Source of the DNA: Amblyomma americanum
Taxonomy: Eukaryota > Arthropoda > Arachnida > Ixodida > Ixodidae
NCBI RefSeq assembly: GCF_052857255.1
Contig: NC_135500.1
Coordinates: 103,916,048 to 103,980,047, forward strand
Direction: 5' to 3'
Length of the DNA stretch: 64,000 bases
A program made the translations under genes and the position numbers. Each line of letters opens with the position of its first letter. Within the stretch, counting starts at the first letter, position 1. Of this stretch, positions 47,149 through 56,810 are shown piece after piece. The notes beneath the pieces are model-generated. The model did not search any database, was not told the DNA's origin, and saw only the letters and a program-made list of their open reading frames with translations.

Positions 47149-47302
47149 GCTTTGTGTGCGATATTTTTCCATCAGTGAACAATACTTTCGTGTGGAAGTC
47201 GAAACGTCCTTCCATCTTGACAACACCTTTTTGTCGGCGCTTCATTATTTTCGCCAATGTATTCACCCGACCAGACGAGATTTCGTCGAACCTTAGATTT
47301 CA
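47149..47302 (+). repeat. Penelope pseudo-LTR between copies B and C
   Basis: From the copy B stop to TTAGATTTCA. The same sequence follows copy C (49666-49819), including GTGGAAGTCGAAACGTCCTT and CTTGACAACACCTTTT. It therefore acts as 3' end of B and 5' end of C. The pseudo-LTR probably holds the promoter. Its edges are inferred from where the copies stop matching. Confidence 0.8.
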
Positions 47303-49665
47303 TCATGCTACGACGGTCGTATGGCCAGAATTTCATCACTCAAGTGCGCCAGTTCGTTTCGCTAACCGTCCGGCTTTCTGCGTTCAAGGCTCATCTAGAA
47401 TTCAACCTCATATGCAAAGCCAGGAACCTAACCCCGCGGTCCCTTTGCTTGCTACGACCGGTCGATACGCCCTTCGGTCATAGCGTGGTGTCAAGAGCAG
47501 AACGACCGTTGCTTCAAGCCAGAATCCTGGAGTGCAAGGACTCAATAAGGCACCTTCAGAACCAAGCCTTTTTTGCCCGTCGCCGCCTTGAACACCAGTG
47601 TCCGAACGAGTTCGTCAGCATCCAGTTGCACGCGAACTTCGCAGCTAGTCTACAGTCTGGTCAGCGTGGGCGCACACACAAAGAGAAGCTAATCAGACTG
47701 CTACCTGGCCGTAAAGGGAGTCCGGCCAACAGACCTACCCCCACCGTCCACAATCTGTCTTCGTATAGGCCTACTCGAACAGAGCTCGCCGTTCTGGAGC
47801 TTGGTTTGAACTTCAATACGAGAGCGGCTCCGGACGCAAGAAAAATCATCTGTGCCGTGGAACAGGCTGTGGGACGTGTGGAAAACAATCGCCGAGAAGA
47901 AGCTCGTACCCGTGCGATCAGCATACTCGCCAAGCTGCCACATCGGCACCCCACCCCACTCCTTGCTCAGGAGCGTGATGCAGTCAGGAGCCTGCGGAGC
48001 AATAAGGATATCGTAATCCTACCTGCTGACAAGGGCAACGCCGCCGTCATCCTAAACCACAGCGACTACGTTCAGAAAATGACGAATTTTCTGGAGGATG
48101 ATGGCACGTACATGCGACTCAAGCGGGACCCTACACTCAAGGTAGAGCGAGAGTTGCAAAGGCTTTTGACAGACGTCTTCCAGTTTGTTCCACCACAGCA
48201 CAGGTCGTTATACTTCACGCTCCTCTGCCACAATGGATCTGCCCCTGCTTTTTATGGCCTCCCGAAGATCCACAATCCAGGCGTTCCAATGCGACCAATA
48301 GTGGATTTTACCAGCTCTCCCTTGTACCGGCTTTCAGGCTACTTGCACAAAGTTTTTTCGCCACTCGTTGGCAAGAGACCGACTTTCGTACGCAACTCCT
48401 TTGATTTTACTGAAAAAATACGCGAAATCACGATTGACAGCGACGAGATAATAGTGTCATTTGACGTCAGATCACTGTTTACCAGCGTCCCCGTGGATCT
48501 GGCGGTGGAGGTATGCCGTTCAGCGCTTCGAGACGACGACGGACTGAGTGCTAGGACACCCATCGATCCATCAGACCTGTTGAAGCTTCTGCAGTTTTGC
48601 TTGAAGAACACGTACTTCATCTTTCGGGACACTGTCTACAAGCATATTCATGGCACTGCCATGGGAGCATCTATCTCGGTCACAACCGCAAACCTCACAA
48701 TGGAAGCACTGGAAAGCCGCGCTTTGGCTTCGTTCGAGCCGCGCCCGAAGGTCTTCCTGCGGTACATTGATGACTGCTTTTGCATAATCAAAAAGAATGC
48801 ATTGGCTGCTTTCACGAACCATTTGAACAGCATGGAAGATTCCATCCAGTTTACCGTCGAGGAGGAGATTTCTGGCCGTCTTCCTTTTCTGGACGTCATG
48901 GTGGAGCGACGTGATGACCGCCTATTATTCAAGGTGTACAGAAAGGACACGCACACAGGCCAATACCTTCACTTTAATTCAGTCCATCCTACGTGCCATA
49001 AGCGCTCCGTCGTTTCTAACCTCGTCCGTCGTGCGGAAAGAATATGCTCGAAACCCGAAGAAAGAGCCTCTGACATACGCCAAGTGCGACGCGAGCTCAA
49101 CAATTGTGGCTACCCACAGCACTTCGTGAACGCTGTAATACAGCAGACAACGAGACCAGCTCAGCCCGTTCGCCTACCTTGCCGTGCCCGAGCTGCAATA
49201 CCCTATGTGCCAGGCGTGAGCGAGTCATTGGCCCGCATTTTTCGCACCTACGATGTGCATATAGCTCACGTGCCTGCGTGCAAGCTTCGTCACGAGTTGG
49301 TGTCCGTAAAGGACAAGCTAAAAAAGGAAAAGTTTCCCGGAGTAATTTATAAAATCCCCTGCTCAGACTGCGATCACTCCTACATAGGTGAAAGCGGAAA
49401 CTTTGAAAGACGGCTGAATGAGCACAAGAATGATGTCAAGAAAAAGAAGGCTTGTTCTAACGCACTGGCTGAACACGTTGAAAACACGAAGCATGATATC
49501 GCTTGAGAAGAAGCGGCAATTATCGGCCGTGAGAAAAACTGGATGTCACGCCAATATCTGGAGTCTCTGTTTATCCAGACAACAGATCAGACGCTCAACC
49601 GTAACATCGGCAATCTACCGCCCTCGTACACTAGATGCCTGCGACGATTAGCACAACGTACTTAA
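47257..49665 (+). pseudogene. Penelope copy C: near-intact RT / GIY-YIG polyprotein
   Basis: The frame from ATG 47257 runs 749 codons to TGA 49504-49506, then stays open to the normal stop at 49663-49665 (802 codons in all). The TGA replaces a TGG (Trp) present in copy B. Motifs by residue: ADKGNAAVIL near 265-275, FDV with catalytic Asp 403, GTAMGASIS near 467, YIDD 503-506, and GIY-YIG endonuclease V696-I-Y698 with Y709-I-G711. Length is within the usual Penelope range. One premature stop truncates the end of the nuclease domain, so this is the best-preserved copy. Confidence 0.93.
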
Positions 49666-49820
49666 GCTTTTTGTGCGAAATTTTTCCATCAGTGAACAAG
49701 ACTTCCGTGTGGAAGTCGAAACGTCCTTCCATCTTGACAACACCTTTTCGTCGGCGCTTCATTATTTTCGCCAATGTATTCACCCGACCAGACGAGATTT
49801 CGTCGAACCTTAGATTTCAA
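49666..49820 (+). repeat. Penelope pseudo-LTR at the 3' end of copy C
   Basis: Repeats 47149-47302 with a few differences and ends TTAGATTTCAA directly against the 12-bp duplication at 49821. Confidence 0.85.
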
Positions 49821-49832
49821 GTATGTCAGTAC
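49821..49832. repeat. 12-bp duplication flanking Penelope composite, right
   Basis: GTATGTCAGTAC, the partner of 42444-42455. Confidence 0.9.
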
Positions 49833-50135
49833 TGCTACCGTTTAACAACACCCATACACATTCAAGAAACGTAGAAATTATGATGGGTACACATGATAAT
49901 TCTCTTTTTTTTATTGCCAACAGAACACCACCACCTCTCCTATTTGACCTGTCGCAGCGAAATATGTTAAACGTCGCCTCGGTATCAAAAATGCTGCCGT
50001 CGGGAACATTGTCCGCAAGCCACGTTTCCGTGAACGCGATTAAGGATGCAGAGCATGAATCGATAAGCGAGGAAATGGGAACAGCTTTAGAGAGGATACT
50101 TCAGGTATTTGTATAAAGGAAAGTCAATGCGGTAT
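49833..50135 (-). pseudogene. Endonuclease N-terminal part of the minus LINE
   Basis: The minus strand reads SLIDSCSASLIAFTETWLAD, then TFNIFRCDRSNRRGGGVLLA. These are the ETW and D-R...GGGV blocks of APE-type LINE endonucleases. The domain continues across the Penelope insertion at 42455. Near the start, TGA at 50103-50101 stands where the sister LINE has an Arg codon (context NT-stop-SIL), which fits a CGA-to-TGA mutation. The reading is in the same frame as ORF1, whose stop lies 35 codons upstream. No Met lies between them. Confidence 0.85.
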
Positions 50136-50205
50136 TATGGCAAGCCTTATGAACTGACGGCAAAGAAGGGTTGATTACTTGAGCTGAGGCAGGAGAATGA
50201 ATGGG

Positions 50206-51138
50206 TCATTCGTCAGCACTTCCGTGGGTGCCGTCCTCTACATCAGGCGCATCATTTCCAGATGTTTGTAAATGGACTGCGCAGTTGGCATCCGTGACCC
50301 AGACGTAAGCGTCATCATTTAGAATGAGCTTGGTGAAAGCAAGGCGGGGACGATCACCCTCCTTTTTTATTGACTTCGAGAACTGCCAAAGCTTTCGGCG
50401 CTTATCGCGCACGGCAACAGAGTAGTCCCGTGCTATCCTGAAATCTGTTTCCTTCAGCTTGCTGCCATTGCTGAGCAAAGTCTCGATTTCTTTTTCATTG
50501 TAGAATTTAGCTATTATTGGCCGATTTTTCTCTGCTGAGAACCGACCAAGGCGGTGGGCCCTGGCAATAGACTGTACTCAAACCCTCAGTTTATTTTTAC
50601 AAAATTCTCGAACTATAGCCTCAGCACTGTCCCACGTTTCTGAATGGTCGGTGTCTGCAATGCCAAAAAACAGTGCATTCGATCGTCGTGAACGGTTTTC
50701 GAGGTCATCAATTTTCTCTTGGAGTTTGCGAACGTTGCTGCCACAGGTTTCTGGGAGTTGCGTTGGAGGCATAGGCACACATTTAGACTCAAGGTCATCG
50801 ACGCGTTTAGTTAGCGCGTCTAAGTAATTCTTAAGGATGCTATGCATTTCTAGAATTTTTTTTACAGATTCTAGAAGGCTCGCGTTATTTGTCTCGAGAC
50901 GCTTAATTGCATCGCACACTAAGTCAAGCTTCTCCTCCTGCGCCTTTGTCATCGGACCAGGGTTCGACTCAATATCACCACCTAAGAGCAAACAACGCCA
51001 CAGGTACAAAGCCGCAGAACGAAAACGCTTGCAACAATCGGGTGGCCACGACACCGCAACAAGACAGACATTGTTATCACGAGGGGCGTAGGAATCGTGG
51101 TAACTAACCTGTACAAATGCAAACGGTGAGAACAACAT
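50206..51138 (-). pseudogene. ORF1 of the minus CR1/L2-like LINE, with 2A-like leader
   Basis: Start chosen at ATG 51138, the Met near the 3' end of the last 5' monomer. A 62-residue leader ends in GGDIESNPGP (50976-50953), a 2A-like sequence at which ribosomes skip a peptide bond. Downstream MTKAQEEKLDLVCDAIKRLE begins a coiled-coil region, followed by KIDDLENRSRRSNALFFGIA (L1-ORF1p/RRM-like). After TGA at 50580-50578 the same frame goes on with SIARAHRLGRFSAEKNRPII and ends at 50206. ORF1p is an RNA-binding chaperone in related elements. Only the one TGA breaks it. Confidence 0.85.
50953..50976 (-). other. 2A-like translational recoding motif
   Basis: Encodes DIESNPGP preceded by CLLLGG, matching the D(V/I)ExNPG-P consensus. 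Skipping would separate the hydrophobic leader from ORF1p. Such motifs are documented in several APE-type LINEs. Confidence 0.85.
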
Positions 51139-51765
51139 CGCAACTGCGGTGGCGTGGCCCGACGTGTCGAAGATGTTGGCGCCATTTTCACACTGCGGAT
51201 CAGCTGACAATGTTCCATGTTGCCAAACGAAGGGTGCTCCCGTGTCCAGAAGTGGCGGTGTAGGTAGCGGCCGGCTCGAGGATAGGACGCACTGTTCCAT
51301 TCCAAGGGCGGCGGTCCTAGTTGATGCGTCAGCACACCATCCGTCCTTTGTCTTGAAGAGCCGAGTCGAAGCAATAGGCGTCAGCAGACCAAGACCAGTC
51401 ACCAGCACCTGTACAAATGCAAACGGTGAGAACAACATCGCAACTGCGGTGGCGTGGCCCGACGTGTCGAAGATGTTGGCGCCCTTTTCACACTGCGGAT
51501 CAGCTGACAATGTTCACATTGCCAAACGAAGGGTGCTCCCGTGTCCAGAAGTGGCGGTGTAGGTAGCGGCCGGCTCGAGGATAGGACGCACTGTTCCATT
51601 CCAAGGGCGGCGGTCCTAGCTGATGCGTCAGCACACCATCCGTCCTTTATCTTGAAGAGCCGAGTCGAAGCAATAGGCGTCAGCAGACCAAGCCCAGTCA
51701 CCAGCACCTGTACAAATTCAAACGGTGAGAACAACATCGCAACTGCAGTGGTGTGGCCCCAATGA
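51109..51765 (-). promoter_or_regulatory. Tandem 5' monomers of the minus LINE
   Basis: Two full units of ~300 bp and a partial third. The boundary word CCTGTACAAATGCAAACGGTG (minus strand: ...TTTGTACAG) recurs at 51109, 51409 and 51709. In the inner unit the period is exactly 300 bp (100 codons) by comparison of the two ATG positions; the outer has a small indel. Repeated 5' monomers act as additive promoters in mouse L1, and a similar role is inferred here. Each unit carries an ATG encoding MLFSPFAFVQ, so monomer number changes the open frame length. Confidence 0.8.
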
Positions 51766-51776
51766 GCCAAGGATTT

Positions 51777-52340
51777 TTACACTCGGACTTTCCTGTAGTG
51801 GGGTGCCTGATGACAAAGACGGATTGGACTTGCAGCAAGTTTACGGCGTCCCGAGCGGTTAGCGACCGACGTGTATGTTGTTTTATGCGCGGAAAGTTGA
51901 AGTCCGATGGATGATGCGTAATTAGAGGTAACATCCAAGGCAGACTGAAAGGCAGCCTCCTGAGTACGCAGATCTTGGTGAGTAATCCACACCGTGATGT
52001 CATCAGCGTGCTGCAGAAATTTTATGACACGGATATCAAACAAGCGCCAAGCCAGCGGGATTAAAGGAATATTAAATAATGTCGGTGACAATACTGATCC
52101 GTGGGGCACGTCGCAGAGAGGAAAAAATGGTCAGACCGCTTTGCCGCTGAGGCGTATTGAAAATTTTCTTCCTTCCAAAAATGACTGGACAAAACTACGC
52201 ACTGTAAGAGGGAGATTGAGCAAGTCAATGGAATTAAGAATAGTTGCATGACTGATGTTGTCATATCCCTTTTGAACGTCGATTGCTAAAATGGTACGCA
52301 CATTGCGGCTGCGGGTAGATGACAAAACTGCGGATTCCAA
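51777..52340 (-). pseudogene. I-like LINE reverse transcriptase, 3' end missing
   Basis: Frames 52340-52131 (TILAIDVQKGYDNISHATIL, motif A) and 52109-51777 (MPHGSVLSPTLFNIPL, motif B, and FLQHADDITVWITH, motif C with YADD changed to HADD at 52010-51999) form one RT with a shift between them. The two catalytic Asp of motif C remain. The protein stops at KVRV, exactly where the other LINE's 5' monomers begin, so the rest was cut off or lies at 39057-39690. Confidence 0.85.
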
Positions 52341-52442
52341 GACACCAAGCTAGCCCGTCCTACACTATATGGACGAAAGCCAATTTGTGCGGGGTGATAA
52401 AAACCGTGCTGCTCTAGCCAGCACAATCGTGTGGCTAGCATT

Positions 52443-53276
52443 TTATCCCCCAGCTTGCATAGCGTCGGAGTACGTCGGAGGTTTTCCTGGTTTCGAGATA
52501 GGAATCATGACAGCGGATTTCCGACTATCGGGCACGACACCATCCCGCCATACTTTGTTTATGGTGTCTCGTATTTGAGGGAGTGCAGCGCTACTCAGGC
52601 TCTTGTACACCTCGTACTGAATATTGTCCGAGCTGGGCGCTGTTTTCCTTTCCGGATCATCTATTGCAACCAGCCATTCAGGCATAGAGAACGGACACGC
52701 AATTCCATCTGCGTCGACATCAGACGGCATTCGATATACATGCGCTGGGATACCTACCATATGTAAACTAGCGGCTGTAGAAGGCAAAGCACCGTATTTG
52801 GGAAAAAAGTTTCGTGCTGCTTCTTTGGCAAAATCATCTGGCGAGAAGTTAGTCGCGAAGCCTGCGGTTGCTGCTACGTGAGTAGAACGGCGACCGTGTT
52901 CGAGTGTACGGAACGTTCGCCAGAGAGAGGCATTCGAGGATTTAGCAGAAAGCTGTTCCCACCACGCATGACACTGCCGTTGTGAGAGGTCGCCTTCATA
53001 TTGGCGTGCCTTAGCTGTAAGGATGTGCAATCGCGTACGTGCCGGCGCCCAAGTAGGGTCTCGCGTAGCATCCAGCTGGGCTTGACGGCGTGCCGCCCAC
53101 AAGTTAAGAAGACCGAGGTCTGGTGTCGGTCTACCAACATCAGTCCAGGTGGTAGTTGTAGCACTTTTTGGCGCTGATTGTATGCGCTCAAGAAGGATTG
53201 ACGAAGAATCTGAAGAGAGACTGTCCAGACAGGAGCGAAAACTGTCCCATTTGATCACAGAACATTTGTAGCACAA
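52443..53276 (-). pseudogene. I-like LINE endonuclease-RT linker and RT N-terminus
   Basis: A 277-residue frame with RPTPDLGLLNLWAARRQAQL, CHAWWEQLSAKSSNASLWRT, EWLVAIDDPERKTAPSSDNI and VMIPISKPGKPPTYSDAMQA, i.e. the linker, a TAPGxDxI-type RT start (here TAPSSDNI) and the IPIxKPGKPP block. It precedes the RT core of the same element. A break separates it from 52340. The endonuclease lies upstream. Confidence 0.82.
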
Positions 53277-53990
53277 AGGTCAGAAATGTGAGGTATGAAG
53301 ACCGATGATGATAGGGTGATCACTTCCCCAGCCGTCTGGCTCCATGTGCCCGGGGGAAGTACCCGTACCCGACCACCACGTCAAGTCTAGCACATAGGAA
53401 GCACTGTGAGTTTGACGCACTGGCAATGTTGCTGTCTCAGGATGGTTCTGAAGCATAAACTCGGCATCCGCGAAGGCGTCCCGCACACGCCTGCCACGAG
53501 GGCTTGAAGGTGGATACCCCCAATCCTGGTGACGGGCATTAAAGTCGCCTCCGACTAAACTCGGACACCCGGGTTACTGCCGACGGGCACTTAGTAACCA
53601 TCCAAGATTAATACGAGATGAAGCGCCACCGGCTGGTCTAACGTAAAAAAAAACGACCACAACGGTTCCCTTGTTAAAATTTGCAGCCCCTACCACTACA
53701 TCTTGATATGACGTTCACCAGTTTTCGAGAGCAATGCGTACATGGGGAAAACGTGAGTCCACATAGACAACCGGCTTTCCCGGGACAGCAGCAATTTGCA
53801 TACGACGGTCTATCATTGAAGGAAACATGTAGGCAATGAAGCCTGGGATCGATGACAAGGCATTTGCTTCCTGTAGCAACATGGCCCATACCTGGAGCTT
53901 GTGAATTTGTTATCGGGTCTTGAGCTCTCCCTTCTTCGTGGAAATGCCTCTGTAGTTCCACTGCAGCACACCAGCATGACCAATTGCAGT
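53277..53990 (-). pseudogene. I-like LINE endonuclease, broken
   Basis: The minus strand from about 53985 reads VLQWNYRGISTKK, VVVYVDSRFPHVRIALENW-type text with stops, then GGDFNARHQDWGYPPSSPRG (the GDFN motif with the HxxWG pattern typical of I/R1-like endonucleases), then SASYVLDLTWWSG and DGWGSDHPIIIG (SDH motif). Several stops and shifts are present. The remaining catalytic motifs support an APE-type nuclease. Confidence 0.82.
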
Positions 53991-54021
53991 TACTAGCACA
54001 AGTGCTGTAGTATCACGGACG

Positions 54022-55739
54022 TCAGGGTGAGCAACTGGTTGACCACAAACCAGAGCAAAGAAGTCCCAGAGTTGTCAAGTCCAGTGGCATTGCGGTAATC
54101 TGGGAAGAGGCGGCAGAAAATGACACTGGTGGGCGGGAGGAAGGCGATGTTGCTGCGCCATTGATAGATATGGCGGATGATTCCGCTGCCTTTCTACAAC
54201 GAGCGAGCAATTCACGGTGTTCCCGGGCCTTGGTGACCTCCGCTAAAAGACGTGCTATTTCTTCGTCGACTGCAGCCATATCATCCAGCGGTAGCTCAGG
54301 CGTACTGCGCTGTTTGGTTGGCTGTTTCCGGGGGCGTTCTTCTCGCGCAGTATTGTTAGAAGGCTGTCGAGCTGAAGGATCATGCGAGGTGTGCTCTGGA
54401 AGTTCCGGCAACTCCTCGTCATTCCACCGGAGAGCTGCGAACCGATTGGATGTCTGCAATGAAGTTATAATGTCATGTATTGGCCAATGCTTAGTCATTC
54501 GACGACGAGCCTTTTGTGTTGCCTTTTGTTTTGTCGGACAGCTTGAAGAGGTTACCTCGTGGTCGTCGGATTTAGAAAGGCCGCATCGATAAGCCACTTT
54601 CTGTTCTGTTGTACCTTCACCGGCAGCAGTGAAGGGCCAGGATTTGCGCATATGCCAAGTACAGAAGCAGTCATAGCAATATACCGCACTCGGTTTATAT
54701 GGCCGAGGCCGTAAAATACAGCCATAATAGTACGTACGCCTGGTAGTGTCAGAGGGCATTTCCAGGTGACTATCGAAGAGCGCCCCTTTCCCATGCGTCG
54801 GGCCTGGATGACAGTGTGCGTGGGACAGTACAGCTCACGCTGGATTGCAGTTTGGTCCTTAGTGATGTCGACGTTGCAGACGACGCAGCGCTGCAAATCA
54901 GAGCCTTCAACCAAATACACGTGTACTGGCACTGAGATTTTGCTTGTTAATGAAATGCTCCTGAGCGTTTGCAGACGTTCTATGGCAGTCCGATTCGGAA
55001 GCCGCACAGCAATGGAGTTGGACTTTTTCCTGGAATGGAAGCCTCGAAATCCTTTGATTCCGAGGCACGCGTCCGAGTTAGTCTGTAGAATGTTGTTCCG
55101 CATATCGGTAAGGCTTTTGTTGGCCAGAGATTTATTGGTCACTTTGTAAGATGAGGATCCGGGTGTGGGCTCAACCGAGTTCTCGATCGTAAGACAAAAG
55201 CGCTTGCCTTGAGAGCCATCTCTTGACGAAGATGGAATCGGTTGATTGTCGTTTGAAGGACGCTTGTGAGATGCATGAGGGAACTTTTGCACGAGTAGAG
55301 GTGCCGACAAGTCCATTGGAATGCTCTATTCATCATGCTGTGGAGTTTGAGGCCTATCCGGATGTGTAGAATGGATGGCCATTGGCCCTGGGGGCAGATC
55401 ACTTACGAGTAGTTCGGCATTTCGAGAATGCAGGAGGGGTGCATCTACCGATGAAACGGGACCACAAAGCTGCACCTGGCACCACGGATCACGTGTCGTC
55501 TGCGTGGCAGGTGCTGCCACGAGAGACGCTGGCAGAGCTACCTCCGCCAGTGTGGCAGCGGAGACACTAAGCGTAGCGTCAGTGCCTAGCTCAGCTGCAA
55601 TCATGCATGGTTCCGAGGAGGCCTCGGACGATGAGAGGACGTCTGGAGCTTCTTCAGAAGGGGAGGATACACTTCTCTTCAAATAGGGTGCGTATTTAAG
55701 TGGATGGCGAGGTTTTTCTGGAGAGCTATGTGTAGCCAC
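54022..55739 (-). pseudogene. I-like LINE ORF1 (gag-like)
   Basis: Starts at ATG 55739 with an acidic Ser/Ala-rich N-terminus (SPSEEAPDVLSSSEASSEP). An in-frame TAG at 55328-55326 is followed in the same frame by MDLSAPLLVQKFPHASHKRP and the ORF1 core (CLGIKGFRGFHSRKKSNSIA, VHVYLVEGSDLQRCVVCN, QARRMGKGRSSIVTWK). After a shift near 54720 comes RPYKPSAVYCYDCFCTWHMR, a CCHC knuckle with its last Cys changed, then a Lys/Arg-rich tail and a coiled stretch. This protein binds element RNA. One stop and one shift disable it. Confidence 0.8.
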
Positions 55740-56460
55740 CTTAGCAGGAATAGACTTATTTCCATTTCTCTATTTTTCATATTTGTTCTATTTTTCAATG
55801 ACACCTAATGGGCAAGTAGGAGGCGGTCCTACAAATATTAAATAATGGTGTAACTCGAAAAATAACTGGCGAGAAAGCTTCTCAAGAGGACCAGTATGTC
55901 TTTAGAAAAACGCCCTAGGAGGTCTATTTCAAAAATTGTACAGTGATTGCTTACACATCTCAAACTCATAACGTGAGGGAACCTCCCCCTTCAGGAGTGT
56001 TCGCGAGCTAGGCTACCGCCATCAACCCTCCTTACGGACTGTACCAGTTGAACAGCCCTTTGACCATCATGTTCTTTAAGACCGATAATCGGACCGATAT
56101 TGTATTTTGGACATTTGTAACAGTAGTGATGAACTTACCCGTTACAGCACTTTGGACGATTTTCCTAGCAATTCGAGAAATTCCGCTTGGTACCTCTCAT
56201 TAGCAGGTGCAGTTGTTTGATGTTTTTACACATTTTTGTTGCTGCCACGGCGCCTTTGGCATAAAGTTCGGATAAACGTATTCTCTATATCTCTAAATGT
56301 TTCATGCTTCATGGTATTCATTCCTCTATTAAGCGTCACACGTCATACAAGGTGTGCAATGCCTGTACACAAGAGACCTGCACCAGTGCAAGTATACTAT
56401 AGAGTGTTTCCTTATACGATTCCTTATTTGTAATAGGGTCACGGACTAGAAGACGACGGG
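55740..56460. other. Spacer between two divergent LINEs
   Basis: No gene. It is AT-rich and lies between the 5' end of the minus-strand I-like LINE and the 5' end of the plus-strand LINE. Nothing recognisable. Confidence 0.5.
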
Positions 56461-56465
56461 CGAGT

Positions 56466-56810
56466 GGGCGTGGGACAGCAGCAATGATGGTGCTAAAGCC
56501 CTTCTACTTGCTTACGCAGTTGCTCGTGATCGACTGCAACTTCCCTGCTTTTTGCCTGGATTTGCCTGGAGGAGAACCATCGCTGCCAAATGCTGCCCGT
56601 TTCTTCTCGGCCGGTCATTGTCTTGCCACTTTGAACTTCGCGCCGTTGGACCATGAAAGTGCGCTGCCACCGCGCTGCGACAAGCAAGACGCACCGCCAC
56701 CGTCATCAACCAGCGTGCCGTGTATAAATAGTCAACCGATGCATCCGCTCGTCAGTGGGCGTGGGACAGCAGCGATGATGGTGCTAAAGCCCTTCTACTT
56801 GCTTACGCAG
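56466..56810 (+). promoter_or_regulatory. Tandem 5' monomers of the plus LINE
   Basis: The word GTGGGCGTGGGACAGCAGC, then (A/G)ATGATGGTGCTAAAGCCCTT, ending CTTGCTTACGCAG, occurs at 56466-56519 and again ending at 56810. The period is exactly 291 bp (97 codons). One full unit (56520-56810) follows the 3' end of an earlier one. As in the minus LINE, the unit's 3' end holds the ATG of the leader (MMVLKPFYLLTQ, compare MLFSPFAFVQ), and both are followed by GTTAGTT. A promoter role is inferred. Confidence 0.78.

Larger units (their letters stand above)
42456..49820. mobile_element. Composite Penelope insertion: one inverted and two tandem copies
   Basis: Three closely similar Penelope copies make up 7.4 kb: A (42456-44902, minus), B (44903 to about 47148, plus, 5' truncated) and C (47149-49820, plus, flanked on both sides by the same pseudo-LTR). 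A and B are joined head to head. Identical 12-bp repeats on both sides, and continuity of the interrupted endonuclease across the gap, show that the whole block behaves as one insertion. Penelope elements are known for tandem and inverted truncated arrangements with pseudo-LTRs. Confidence 0.9.
39686..51770 (-). mobile_element. CR1/L2-like LINE with 2A leader, split by Penelope composite
   Basis: A minus-strand element with 5' monomers (51109-51765), ORF1 (50206-51138) and ORF2 (about 50130 down to 39978, interrupted). Its 3' UTR ends in an (AAATA)n-type tail at 39717-39686. Without the 7.4-kb insertion at 42456-49820 it is about 4.7 kb, close to full length. It is disabled by a TGA in ORF1, a TGA and TAA in ORF2 and frameshifts, but RT keeps FADD. 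The RT and endonuclease style suits the CR1/L2/Jockey group. An exact clade needs a tree. Confidence 0.85.
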
